From: Paenibacillus eucommiae
GTDB taxonomy: Bacteria > Bacillota > Bacilli > Paenibacillales > NBRC-103111
Assembly (NCBI RefSeq): GCF_017874215.1
Contig: NZ_JAGGLB010000027.1
Location: forward strand, 85,387 to 149,386
Reading direction: 5' to 3'
DNA: 64,000 bases
This document shows positions 15,156 through 23,936 of this stretch, in pieces; positions within the stretch are counted from its first letter, which is position 1, and every line of letters starts with the position of its first letter. The translations under genes were made by a program, and so were the position numbers. The notes beneath the pieces are model-generated. The model was not told the origin of the DNA. It did not search any database and saw only the letters and a list, made by a program, of their open reading frames with translations.

Positions 15156-16550
15156 ATGAACAATCTTTTCCGATTCATTCCTATTAGTCAATTAGCAGAT
15201 AAATTTCCGGAAGGATCTTGGTGGGCGAATTTTTATCAGGATTTCAGTGACGAGCAGCTTGCCGCTTATTATGAAGGGGATTTGACGCTGCCTTCTCTTA
15301 ATCTGGATTGGGAGCAGCCTTTTCCGCAACAAAAAGAGGTAATCCTCATTTTTATAGATGGAAATTTTACGGTAGACAATCTCTATAATAATGAAACAGA
15401 TGGTGCCATAGGACTTATGGTGACCGGTAATATGAGTGCGAAAAATATAGCTGTAGGCGGCCAGGAAATTTATGTTTCGGGCAATCTGATGATTGAGGAA
15501 ATATTGTGCGGCTCCTATAATCATGGGGAAACGATTGTTAAAGGTGATCTCAGCGCTGCGGTTTTAGTTCAGGATGACGAGTACAGCTTCAAAGTGGACG
15601 GACATAAATCGATCGCATGCTTAGTAAATGTGTGGGAGGGGGACGGCGTATTTCAGGAGCTTCCGGTGGACTTTCATGAGGTGTTGATCGATGAAGTTTT
15701 TCTGGATATGGAAGAGGAGGATGCCGAATTTTCTTTTGGCACGCTGGTGACCGTAATTAAAGAAGGGCGTTCCGCACTGAAAAAAATAAATGAATCCCCC
15801 ACGAGTAAGAAAGCTGTTCATTTATATTTCACCCATAACACGATCAATGAGGAAAATATATTGAAATTGACTCAGTGTATTTTAATGCCGAATGACAAGC
15901 CATCTTTTGATTTTCAGGAGCAAGACGTTTTTTTCAAAGTTCAACTGAAGCATATTGATTCTGACGGGGATCAACGGGATCTAAGCGTTTATATGAATGA
16001 TAACCGGCATCACTACTATATTTGGCTGGAGCAAGATCATTCCATCGGTTTGTTGAGGAGAACCATAGATGAAGGGTCTGAGTGGGAGGACCTTACAGAA
16101 GAGTCTCAGGAACAACTAGCAGGGATTAGCGATTGCTGGACGATGCTGCTGACCTGCGCTAATATGGCTGAGATTTATTTACGAAACATTGAGGTACAGT
16201 ATGTGCAAGATATTCTGCAGCACTCTGTCATTCAGGAATTATATTCGGAAGCGGAGGAGAATGACGGGTTCTGGGACGGCTCCAAATGTTACAGCTTCCG
16301 TCAAGTGCATACGGACGAGGACGGAGATCCCTTACATGGCCGGATTGAAATCAAGACTCCGGATGGAGCGTATTATTTTTATACACTGGACAATGGAACT
16401 TATGTTTCCCGGCATTATCAGCCGCCCAATCAATATGGCAAGCAGGACATGCCCTATTTGGACCTTAGGCGTTGGGAGGCATCAGAGCGGTATTTTACAA
16501 GATTCAAACAATTTATTGCTCAGAAAATAGAGGCAGGCGTGAATAGTTAG
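15156..16550 (+). CDS. Bactofilin-like beta-solenoid protein of immunity clusters
   Basis: The 464-residue product has a short N-terminal helical segment and then residues ~60-150 made of regularly spaced strands with glycine turns (VILIFIDGNFTVDNLY, GLMVTGNMSAKNIAV, EIYVSGNLMIEEILC, GETIVKGDLSAAVLV). This is the pattern of a polymer-forming (bactofilin-like) right-handed beta-solenoid. The remaining 300 residues are mixed alpha/beta with a Tyr/Trp-rich C-terminal part (HHYYIWLEQDHS, YYFYTLDNGTYVS). Proteins with this kind of solenoid are known from polymorphic-toxin immunity arrays. There is no signal peptide. The exact toxin partner or polymerisation behaviour cannot be deduced. Confidence 0.7.
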   Translation: MNNLFRFIPISQLADKFPEGSWWANFYQDFSDEQLAAYYEGDLTLPSLNLDWEQPFPQQKEVILIFIDGNFTVDNLYNNETDGAIGLMVTGNMSAKNIAVGGQEIYVSGNLMIEEILCGSYNHGETIVKGDLSAAVLVQDDEYSFKVDGHKSIACLVNVWEGDGVFQELPVDFHEVLIDEVFLDMEEEDAEFSFGTLVTVIKEGRSALKKINESPTSKKAVHLYFTHNTINEENILKLTQCILMPNDKPSFDFQEQDVFFKVQLKHIDSDGDQRDLSVYMNDNRHHYYIWLEQDHSIGLLRRTIDEGSEWEDLTEESQEQLAGISDCWTMLLTCANMAEIYLRNIEVQYVQDILQHSVIQELYSEAEENDGFWDGSKCYSFRQVHTDEDGDPLHGRIEIKTPDGAYYFYTLDNGTYVSRHYQPPNQYGKQDMPYLDLRRWEASERYFTRFKQFIAQKIEAGVNS

Positions 16551-16591
16551 GTCTGATGACCTGATATGGTGTAGAAGAAAGGAAGATAGAA

Positions 16592-17800
16592 ATGCCAAAT
16601 GATAACCAAGCTCGTCCACCTGCTGGTTCTGTTAGTGAAGTTGGTCGTTATTCCATCGACCTGACAGGTCCTCGCAGTCATACTCTTGTCATTCAGCCCG
16701 GTGTGGGCAGTCTATCCATTGGACCATCGCAATTGGGGAAGAAGGCAGACCTTCATGTCGCGCCTGATGCGCACATCGATTGGACCGTATTCGATGCCTT
16801 TGCCACGCCGGCGGGCTCGCCCTGGCCGCGATTTCTGCATTATACAGGTAGTGACCAAGGCTTCTTTGACTGGGCGCAGAAACGTCTCATTGAAGAGATG
16901 AGGTGGACTCCGATCCTGTCTGCAGACACGGTGGCGGACGCCAGTCAGTCCAATTTGCATGGCTTGTATATCGAGTTGGACCCGTCCGAGGGGTCTCTGA
17001 GCCTGAAGCTTCCGAAGCGGCATTTCCGCATGAGTGTGTCCGGCGATCTATCACGCTTCTCGGCCACAGGCGATATGCCATCTTCTCTGACACTAGCGCC
17101 GCGCACCGGCCGACGCAAGGATGATACTCCTTTCTTGCTGCCCGACCTGGGTGAGCTGCACCAGGTAACGAGCCTGACGCTACAGAACACGCCGCTGGGA
17201 CAGCCCATCTCGCTGGAGTGTCTAAAGCGGTTCCCAAACCTTAACTCACTGAGTTTGTGGGGAAACTTCTGCGACCTGGACTTATTGGCTCATCATGCCC
17301 AGTTAACGAATCTGGAGCTGCGCTTCATGCCTGATCTGGGGGACTTGCCGGCCCTGAACGAGTGGCCATTGCTTGACAGATTTATCGCCTACAATGTGGA
17401 AGAGATCGCTGGCAAGCGTCTAAAAAAGCAAATGAAAACACGCGCTGAAACCCGCCCTTGGACCGACCATGTTTCGGTGAGCCAATTACGAAAGCCTGAG
17501 TGGTGGACGACCGAGTTCGGCCGCCCGTTCTCGTCCTGGCCTAAACGTCTGGCCAAGCTGGCTAATGAAGCTTACAACGTTGCGCAGGCAACCTTGTCCG
17601 AGGCCCGCAGCTTTGCCGAAGCCGAGGCAGCCATCACCGCTTTCACCGTGCGCTTCAACAACCTCAAAGGCGTCGAAACCACCGAACGAGAAGACCTTGG
17701 TGAAGCGGTATGGCAACTCAGCCAGTCTGACCACCTGATTGGCCAGCCTATAGCTGAGGAGATGGCTCAACGCTGGTTCGATGCAGCGCGCGATTACTGA
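16592..17800 (+). CDS. Leucine-rich-repeat-like protein, possible immunity protein
   Basis: A 402-residue cytoplasmic protein. Residues ~155-290 show irregular leucine-rich repeats (LTLAPRTG, VTSLTLQNTPL, FPNLNSLSLWGNF, QLTNLELRFMPDL, WPLLDRFIAYNV), the curved solenoid used for protein binding. The C-terminal ~110 residues form a helical domain (LAKLANEAYNVAQATL, EAEAAITAFTVRFNNL) that ends in a charged tail. Similar LRR-plus-helical proteins are found in bacterial immunity and stress clusters. AAAGGAAG precedes ATG 16592. It is the last gene of the co-directional run. Its base composition is somewhat richer in G+C than the SUKH genes, so it may have a different origin. Confidence 0.65.
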   Translation: MPNDNQARPPAGSVSEVGRYSIDLTGPRSHTLVIQPGVGSLSIGPSQLGKKADLHVAPDAHIDWTVFDAFATPAGSPWPRFLHYTGSDQGFFDWAQKRLIEEMRWTPILSADTVADASQSNLHGLYIELDPSEGSLSLKLPKRHFRMSVSGDLSRFSATGDMPSSLTLAPRTGRRKDDTPFLLPDLGELHQVTSLTLQNTPLGQPISLECLKRFPNLNSLSLWGNFCDLDLLAHHAQLTNLELRFMPDLGDLPALNEWPLLDRFIAYNVEEIAGKRLKKQMKTRAETRPWTDHVSVSQLRKPEWWTTEFGRPFSSWPKRLAKLANEAYNVAQATLSEARSFAEAEAAITAFTVRFNNLKGVETTEREDLGEAVWQLSQSDHLIGQPIAEEMAQRWFDAARDY

Positions 17801-17901
17801 ATGAAATGAGAGTCGAATTAATGGTGAGTTTAATAAGTTGGTGTCATTACTTATGTATTCCAAAAAAACTTAGAAAGCAGTTGTCGTAGAGACTCCTCTG
17901 T

Positions 17902-17985
17902 GGTGGCTCCTTTTCTGATAAGACAACAAGAGCAGAGGCGGTAACGATTCTAATGAAGATGATCGCTCAAAAGATTAACAGATAA
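17902..17985 (+). pseudogene. Fossil C-terminus of an SLH-domain protein
   Basis: The frame ending at the stop 17983-17985 reads GGSFSDKTTRAEAVTILMKMIAQKINR. This is the end of a third SLH domain, with the diagnostic TTRAEAV motif. An in-frame stop precedes it, so only this tail survives. A terminator 17 bases later probably belonged to the lost gene. Confidence 0.75.
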
Positions 17986-18001
17986 TAGGGCATCTGATAT
18001 G

Positions 18002-18058
18002 CTCCCCTTTAAGTAGACAGGTGAAATCATTAAACCTGCTATCTAAAGGGGAGTTTTT
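18002..18058 (+). terminator. Long terminator hairpin
   Basis: CTCCCCTTT...GACAGGT pairs with ACCTG...AAAGGGGAG over about 20 positions with a small internal loop, followed by five T residues. It insulates the germination operon from upstream transcription. Confidence 0.85.
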
Positions 18059-18178
18059 CTGTTGGCCAAAAAATGAATATACCGGGAAGTAGTTCCTAAT
18101 ATATTTCAGATATTAGTATTAAAATGCTTACCGAGTGGAAATAATTGAATCGTATACCTGTCGTAGGAGGCTCGGCCC

Positions 18179-19669
18179 TTGTTGGATCATACCCCATCAC
18201 ATTCTGACAGTCCCTTATATAAAGATAGCGAGTTTGATGCTTTTGTCTCTCAACTGGTAAATGCCATCGGGAATCCACCCGACTTAGTTTATCATACGTT
18301 AGTGCTGCGCCCAGGTATTCTAGGGAGTTATTTATTCATCGAGACGTTAGTGGACAAAAATAAAATTGAAGATAACGTTCTTAAATTTTTTTCGGAATGC
18401 CGATTCCTCGACGATTCAGAAAGCATGACGGATCTAATGGAAACGTTGAAGAGCAGAATCCCTATTGCTTCGACTTCAACGGTCTTCGATTTGGGCTCCT
18501 GTGCGCAAGGGCTTTTGAAGGGAATGTGCCTGCTCGTCATTCCCGGGGCTGATTATGTGCTTATGCTGGATGTAGCAAGCTTTCATCATCGTCCGGTAGC
18601 GGAGCCCAAAACGGAAACGACTGTACAGGGACCGCACGAGGCATTTAATGAGGACCTTATAACTAGTATCGGCCTGGTACGTAAAAGAATCGTCACTTCA
18701 GACTTGCGATTCGAGCAAATGATGATCGGTAAATCCACCGAAACGAAAGTGTGGATTTGCTATATTCAAGATCTCGCGCCGGACGAAATCCTTAATGAAT
18801 TCCGCACCAGGATTCGTGCAATAGAGACGGACAGCATCTTGGACAGCACTTATATAGAAGAGTGGATCCAGGATAAAATATTCACGCCTTTTCCGACGCT
18901 TATGAAAACAGAGCGGCCCGATGTTATGGTTTCTCACCTGTTGGAGGGACGTGTTGCGGTATTGGTGGATGGCAGTCCGTACTCGCTGATCGGCCCCGTC
19001 ACTTTTATGCAATATTTTACTTCGCCGGAAGACTATTATCAACGAGCGGACATCGCCACTTTTTTGCTCTGGATCCGATTTCTCGCTTATTTGCTCGCCG
19101 TATTCGTCCCTGCCCTTTACGTTGCCGTTTCCTTATTTCATCACTCCCTGCTACCTCCTACGCTTCTTGTCAGTTTATCGGCTCAGAGGGAAGGGGTGCC
19201 TTTCCCCTCCTATGTGGAGGCGTTTTTGATGATGATGCTTTTTGAATTGCTGCGTGAAGCCGGCCTGCGTATGCCGCGGATTTCCGGTCAAGCGATTGCA
19301 ATCGTCGGGGCGCTTGTGCTGGGGGAAGCGGCAGTTCAGGCAGGGCTCGTTTCGGCGGCGACGGTTATCGTGGTAGCCGTTACCGCAATCACGAATTTTG
19401 TCACCCCGTTCTACAACTTTGGGATATCGCAGAGATTTCTGCAATATGCGTACATGATATTGGCTGGATTTACGGGATTGTTCGGCATATTATGCGGCGT
19501 TCTGTTTACCGTCATACATCTTGCCTCTCTCAAGTCGTTCGGTGTTCCTTATCTGGCTCCGATAGCGCCGACATTTCTGTCCGATTGGAAGGATGTTATC
19601 ATACGCGTGCCGCGACCATGGATGAAATCGTTGCCCCGCATGAACAACCCAAAACGTAAGAAAAGGTGA
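18179..19669 (+). CDS. GerA-family spore germination receptor, A subunit
   Basis: A 496-residue protein of the GerAA/GerKA/GerBA family, an inner-membrane subunit of the spore nutrient receptor that with B and C subunits senses germinants. The first ~280 residues are the soluble N-terminal domain (LRPGILGSYLFIETLVD, SHLLEGRVAVLVDGSPY). The rest has several membrane segments (IRFLAYLLAVFVPALYVAVSLF, ISGQAIAIVGALVLGEAAV, AATVIVVAVTAITNFV, ILAGFTGLFGILCGVLF) and a basic tail. The start is TTG 18179, eight bases after AGGAGG (18165-18170); no ATG fits. It overlaps or nearly touches the C-subunit gene, so the two are translationally coupled. Nutrient specificity cannot be read from the sequence. 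Confidence 0.95.
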   Translation: MLDHTPSHSDSPLYKDSEFDAFVSQLVNAIGNPPDLVYHTLVLRPGILGSYLFIETLVDKNKIEDNVLKFFSECRFLDDSESMTDLMETLKSRIPIASTSTVFDLGSCAQGLLKGMCLLVIPGADYVLMLDVASFHHRPVAEPKTETTVQGPHEAFNEDLITSIGLVRKRIVTSDLRFEQMMIGKSTETKVWICYIQDLAPDEILNEFRTRIRAIETDSILDSTYIEEWIQDKIFTPFPTLMKTERPDVMVSHLLEGRVAVLVDGSPYSLIGPVTFMQYFTSPEDYYQRADIATFLLWIRFLAYLLAVFVPALYVAVSLFHHSLLPPTLLVSLSAQREGVPFPSYVEAFLMMMLFELLREAGLRMPRISGQAIAIVGALVLGEAAVQAGLVSAATVIVVAVTAITNFVTPFYNFGISQRFLQYAYMILAGFTGLFGILCGVLFTVIHLASLKSFGVPYLAPIAPTFLSDWKDVIIRVPRPWMKSLPRMNNPKRKKR

Positions 19670-19674
19670 CAAGC

Positions 19675-20865
19675 ATGAAGGGAAAACCAATCATCCAATA
19701 TGGCAAGCGATTCCTTGTCGTATTATCCATCTTATGCTGCAGTTTTTTGACAGGTTGCTGGGATTTAGTAGAAGTCAATCGGCTCGCCATCATCAACTTT
19801 GTCGGTTTGGACAGGAACCCTGACAACGGGAAATTTACCGTTTACTATCAAGTCATTAATCCTGCAGGGGTAGCGGCGCAAAAAACGTCAGGCATCAATT
19901 CCCCCATCTACACGTATCGGATCGAAGCAAACACATCAGCTGGCGCTACCGACAAAATGTCCGACATCATTCCAAGGCAGCCTTTCTTCGATCATTATCA
20001 GGCGATGATTGTGACCGAAAGGACTGCGAGAGCAGGCATGAAGGAAATACTGGAATTCTTGGAGAAACAACCGGACAGGCGCGCTACTGTCTACCTGTTC
20101 GTCACCAATGATCCGCTCCCTGATATCATGAAAACCTATATTCCGTTGGAACGATTGCCCGGCCGAGCCGTTCGCTCTATCACTGAAAGCGAATCCAAGC
20201 AATCCGGTCGCGTAGGCAAACAGACGCGGGTTAAAGATTTAGTCGAAAATATGGAAAGCGCCACGGTTACCGTCCTGCCCCTTATCCGTTTATCCGGCAA
20301 AGCGATGCCAACTACCGGCCGATATGAAGAAATCGATGCCAATCAGGGGAATATCGTCCTGCAAGGTGGCGCCGTTTTCAAACAGGATCGGATGGTAGGA
20401 AAATTAACATTGGCTGAAATGCCCTGGTTCTATTTGTTAAACGGGCAGATCGGGGTTTTCTACCAAACGCTCATTGTAGATAAGGCACATGTTGGTGTCC
20501 GGGTGACAAAAACTTTGGTCCGCAAACAACTGTCCATGATTTCCGGAAGCCCCACTCTGAAAATCAATATCGAATCGAAGCTTCGAATTGTCGAAAATAC
20601 GCAAGATGAGAAATTAACCGTTCAAAACTTGGAAGAAATCAAAGCGCAGTACAACCGGCACATATCGGAAAAAGCCTACGAGTTCTATGAGGAAGCGAAG
20701 CGAAACGAATGGGATCTGCTCGGAATCGAGCAGCAAATCATGCGCAAACGAGGAGACCAATGGAAGGAAGCGAAAAAGGACAAGGATATATGGCAGCAAA
20801 CGGAACTTGATCTCACCGTAAATTGCACAATCGAGACGTTCGGCCTTACAATCGATCCGTATTAA
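19675..20865 (+). CDS. Ger(x)C family spore germination lipoprotein, C subunit
   Basis: A 396-residue lipoprotein. A hydrophobic signal ends in the lipobox LTGC with Cys28 as the lipidated residue, directly followed by WD, as in nearly all GerC proteins. The body holds the conserved NFVGLDRN... first strand and a C-terminal domain with QYNRHISEKAYEFYEEAKRNEWDLLG, typical for the family. It sits in the inner spore membrane on the outer side, together with the A and B subunits. ATG 19675 lies six bases after AAGGTG, whose last bases are part of the A-subunit stop codon region. Confidence 0.95.
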   Translation: MKGKPIIQYGKRFLVVLSILCCSFLTGCWDLVEVNRLAIINFVGLDRNPDNGKFTVYYQVINPAGVAAQKTSGINSPIYTYRIEANTSAGATDKMSDIIPRQPFFDHYQAMIVTERTARAGMKEILEFLEKQPDRRATVYLFVTNDPLPDIMKTYIPLERLPGRAVRSITESESKQSGRVGKQTRVKDLVENMESATVTVLPLIRLSGKAMPTTGRYEEIDANQGNIVLQGGAVFKQDRMVGKLTLAEMPWFYLLNGQIGVFYQTLIVDKAHVGVRVTKTLVRKQLSMISGSPTLKINIESKLRIVENTQDEKLTVQNLEEIKAQYNRHISEKAYEFYEEAKRNEWDLLGIEQQIMRKRGDQWKEAKKDKDIWQQTELDLTVNCTIETFGLTIDPY

Positions 20866-20882
20866 AGAGAAGAGGAACTAGC

Positions 20883-21965
20883 GTGGAAAACGCACGCATA
20901 AGCGGGTGGCAGTTTTTTTTATTGTCGTTGAATTTTATGGTAGGCACTGCTTTTTTTGTCCGGCCCGGAAGCATCATTGCTGCTTCCAAACAAGACGGCT
21001 GGATCATTCCCTTAATAGCGGGAATCGTTGCCGTGTTGATCGCCTGTTTGTGGTTGACTCTGGCGAGTAGAAATCCGGGATTAAGCATCGTGCAGATATG
21101 CACGAAGGTAGCCGGGAAATATTTCGGGGGACTCTTCGCGCTTCTTTATATTTGGTTCTTCATCCAAATCGCCAGTTGGGTCACCCGCAATCTTGGTGAT
21201 TTCATGAAGACCATCCTTATGCCTCGTACGCCGATCTCCGTGTTTCATCTTATGTTTTTGATCGTTGTATGTTATGCGGTGATCAAAGGTCTAGAGACGA
21301 TAGCAAGAACTATCGAGTTTTTAACCCCTTTGGTCGTATTGATTGTCGTTGTTATTTACTTATTCACCCTATCTGAATGGAAGTGGGAACGTTTCGAGCC
21401 CATGTTTCAGTTGAGTGCTTGGCAGTTGATGAAAGATTCGCTCCCCGTGATCGGTTTTCCTTATATGGAGTCCGTCATGCTTATGATGATCGTTCCCTAT
21501 GTCAAAAGCAGAGTCAAAACAGGGCTGCTGCTTGGTATCGTAGTGGCGGCATTGCTGATAAGCGGTATCGTTCTTGTGACGATCGGCGTGCTCGGTGTGA
21601 CACGTACTTCCCATTTTGTATACCCGCTGTATATCATCGTGCAGGAGCTTCAAATTGCGGAATTCATCGAACATGTGGAATCGACGATCGTAATCGTCTG
21701 GTTGATTTGGATTTTCATTAAACTTTGCATTTCGTATCATTGCGCGGTCACAGGAATTTGCCAGCTATTTCGGGTAAGTGAACGAACATGGATCGCGATC
21801 CCACTAGTCCTGCTCATCTCCGGAATAGCGATTTTGACTCACGAGAATGTCGTGGAAAATATAGCGTGGGACACACGATTCATTTTTCAATATTCGAGTC
21901 TATATGGAATCGTACTCCCCGTTCTGCTTCTTTTCCTGACGTGGATTCGTAGATTTCCCAAGTGA
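20883..21965 (+). CDS. GerAB-type spore germination permease, B subunit
   Basis: A 360-residue integral membrane protein of the GerAB (amino acid-polyamine-organocation superfamily) type with about ten membrane segments, the first in FFLLSLNFMVGTAFFVRPG, near the canonical ligand-binding unwound helix. The B subunit is thought to bind the germinant. The start is GTG 20883 behind AGAGAAGAGGA; the open frame continues 20 codons upstream into the C-subunit gene but has no ribosome site there. The stop overlaps the ribosome binding region of the small downstream gene. Confidence 0.93.
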   Translation: MENARISGWQFFLLSLNFMVGTAFFVRPGSIIAASKQDGWIIPLIAGIVAVLIACLWLTLASRNPGLSIVQICTKVAGKYFGGLFALLYIWFFIQIASWVTRNLGDFMKTILMPRTPISVFHLMFLIVVCYAVIKGLETIARTIEFLTPLVVLIVVVIYLFTLSEWKWERFEPMFQLSAWQLMKDSLPVIGFPYMESVMLMMIVPYVKSRVKTGLLLGIVVAALLISGIVLVTIGVLGVTRTSHFVYPLYIIVQELQIAEFIEHVESTIVIVWLIWIFIKLCISYHCAVTGICQLFRVSERTWIAIPLVLLISGIAILTHENVVENIAWDTRFIFQYSSLYGIVLPVLLLFLTWIRRFPK

Positions 21966-21982
21966 GAGAGGGGAGGTTCGGC

Positions 21983-22186
21983 GTGAGCGGATTTATAATT
22001 TGTTTTCTTATCGGACTAGGGGGCAGTCTCGTCTATTTGTTGCGAAGGAAAAAATCAGTAAAAGAAATAAGTCTTTTCGTAACGATCTCGTTGCTCGGTT
22101 TTATCGTTTGGCTGAGTATATTTCTTGGGTACAAGACCAGTCCGGATCGATGGATCGGATGGTTATTCGAAAGCATAGGATTGTAG
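21983..22186 (+). CDS. Small two-helix membrane protein, probable germination D subunit
   Basis: A 67-residue protein with two membrane helices (FIICFLIGLGGSLVYLL and ISLFVTISLLGFIVWLSIFLG) joined by the basic loop RRKKSVK. It starts at GTG 21983 with GGGGAGG at good spacing, only 17 bases after the permease. Small two-helix D proteins encoded next to germination receptors are known to modulate receptor function in Bacillus; size, topology and position fit that group. Assignment rests on these features, not on a recognised motif. Confidence 0.8.
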   Translation: MSGFIICFLIGLGGSLVYLLRRKKSVKEISLFVTISLLGFIVWLSIFLGYKTSPDRWIGWLFESIGL

Positions 22187-22206
22187 ACTATTTTCGGAAG
22201 CTTGAA

Positions 22207-22229
22207 AGGCGACCCCGATAGGGACGCCT
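22207..22229 (+). terminator. Hairpin ending the germination operon
   Basis: AGGCGACCC and GGGACGCCT pair with one mismatch around CGATA, 20 bases after the last stop. The T tract is poor, so termination may be partial. Confidence 0.5.
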
Positions 22230-22333
22230 CTTGTGTATACAGGGTTTACTGGTTTGTAAATTTGGAGCAGCAAATATTTGAAACATCGGATTTACCGCAG
22301 TAAATTAAAAATAGAGTTTATCAGTTTCATCAG

Positions 22334-22666
22334 CTAGGAATCATAACGGCGTCCGTTCATATAAAAATTGTCCTCGCGGCCTACCCGGAAGGAAATCTCC
22401 AGGTCGGGTATTCCGAGCGACCGGACATGCCTATCGATCGCCTCAGCCATCTTATCGCGCACTTCGTCCCCGCGCTCAAACCACCATACGTCGATGAAAG
22501 GATACGAATCGGTATATTTCCCGTCGAATATAGCAGTGACGTGCAGGCACTCTAAAGTGAAATTATCTGTTCCGCATTGGCATATTGCGGCCATCTCTTC
22601 TACGAGAGCTACGCTAATTGCCCGTATGCCCTCGGCTGGAATTCCTCTGAAAATTAATTGCGGCAT
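22334..22666 (-). CDS. DUF1904 family protein
   Basis: The 110-residue product matches DUF1904, a family related to the tautomerase-like fold and common in Bacillales. Conserved parts are MPQLIFRGI at the start, CGTDNFTLECLH in the middle and HVRSLGIPDLEISFRVG near the end. Function is not established. AGGAGG lies seven bases before ATG 22666. It converges with the germination operon and is the only gene of its transcription unit. Confidence 0.88.
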   Translation of the reverse strand: MPQLIFRGIPAEGIRAISVALVEEMAAICQCGTDNFTLECLHVTAIFDGKYTDSYPFIDVWWFERGDEVRDKMAEAIDRHVRSLGIPDLEISFRVGREDNFYMNGRRYDS

Positions 22667-23696
22667 CTAATATCCTCCTGTCGATACAACTTTAGCTCTT
22701 GTCATTTTCTTATTGTATATGTACAAGTCTGTCTATGGCAATCGGAGAATAAATTGAAAGGGATATTGAACTGATGGCCAACAAAAGAGGAATAGACCGA
22801 TGCAGAATCCGTATATCACAACGACGGAAGATATCTTCCAGATACGGAAAGGACCTGTCTCTAACGGTCACCGCTGACCTTTAGAGGCTGATTTTTACAT
22901 ATTCACGATTCTAATGGACATCCGCGACCATTAGAAGGCAGTTTTCCCCACAATCGCCCCTTTTTCAGCCTGTAAGGGGCATCCGTGACCGTTACAATCT
23001 CATTTCGCTGCATTTCCGCTTCTAACGGACTTCGGTGACTAAACATGCCCCACTATGCTTCCAATTTTATGGAAACATCAAATATTGGAAATTAAGTTGA
23101 TTTTATATAAATAAAAATATCCAAATGAGCCCAATAATAATAATTTTTCCCTTTTAAAAGCACTGGGAACGAACAAAATTACTAAAAACAGCTATGGCTT
23201 GCCGCGGACCCCCGACATGAAAGCGGCTCTTTTACAGAAAATAGAGCTGGGGCTCTACGAGGAGAGATCAAATTTCATCATATATTGGTAAAATAGTATA
23301 TTTTCCGCTCTTGAACAACGCTCATATGGAGCTAATATGAAACCCCATTTTTCTGGAAGCGTTGTGGGTCAAGTTTAGACTGCGGTGACCATTAGCGCAC
23401 GTATTACCCTCGCCGATATGAAAATAGCTATGACAAGTACCGGGCCGCTATAAAGCTGGCATTTTCGTAGCATTTAACCACCATCGAAGGTTAGCTTGAC
23501 TGTCAAGCACTGATTATTAGGTTGAGCCATAATTGCATAAGTTTATTTGGAGGGATGGATTCGTTGAAATTTAAAACATGACCCAAAACCAGAGATGCTA
23601 AGAATTGAAGTAATGGTTGTAAAAAGTAAGGACCGGGGAATTCGATTTAAATGATACTATAGCTAACATCTCAGTACAAATTCAAAAATTACATAA
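22667..23696. other. Long relic-rich spacer
   Basis: No complete gene. A short frame with ribosome site at 22800 (MQNPYITTTEDIFQIRKGP) runs into the palindrome array and stops, possibly a truncated gene. The array occupies 22857-23039. From 23040 to 23560 I see only A+T-rich sequence without protein-like frames. Confidence 0.5.
22857..23039. repeat. Tandem array of palindromic units
   Basis: Four units start at about 22859, 22910, 22971 and 23021, so the period is 50-61 bases. Each begins with an inverted repeat of ~26 bases of the form TCTAAYGG-N10-CCRTTAGA. The second is perfect (TCTAATGG with CCATTAGA), the first and third have one mismatch, and the fourth is cut after its left arm. Spacers between palindromes are T-rich and unrelated to each other. 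Confidence 0.75.
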
Positions 23697-23807
23697 TTTT
23701 TTGATCCTGACGGCAACAAGTTTGACGTAAATGAATGTGTCGATATGCATCGATCGCCTGATGAAGTGGAGCGGGTTAAAGCTCATTTGTTCGATATGGT
23801 GAAATAA
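23697..23807 (+). pseudogene. Fossil of a glyoxalase/VOC-family gene
   Basis: The frame before the stop at 23805-23807 reads FFDPDGNKFDVNECVD, the C-terminal metal-ligand strand of vicinal oxygen chelate proteins, followed by a terminal helix ERVKAHLFDMVK. Upstream, fragments such as ISVQIQKLHNF are readable only in another frame and stops interrupt the rest. Confidence 0.7.
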
Positions 23808-23936
23808 ATTTGCGCAGCCCATCAATATGAATGAAAGAAACAGCGGCAGCCGTAGACGAGAAAATAAAGTCCGAAGCTGTCGCTGTTTGTATTATTGATT
23901 CAATCAAAAGCAAGCTTATAAGTGTTAATCTGGAGG

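Noticed and set aside
22857..23039. Small CRISPR array
   Set aside because: Units are unequal in length, palindromes are imperfect copies, and no cas gene is nearby.
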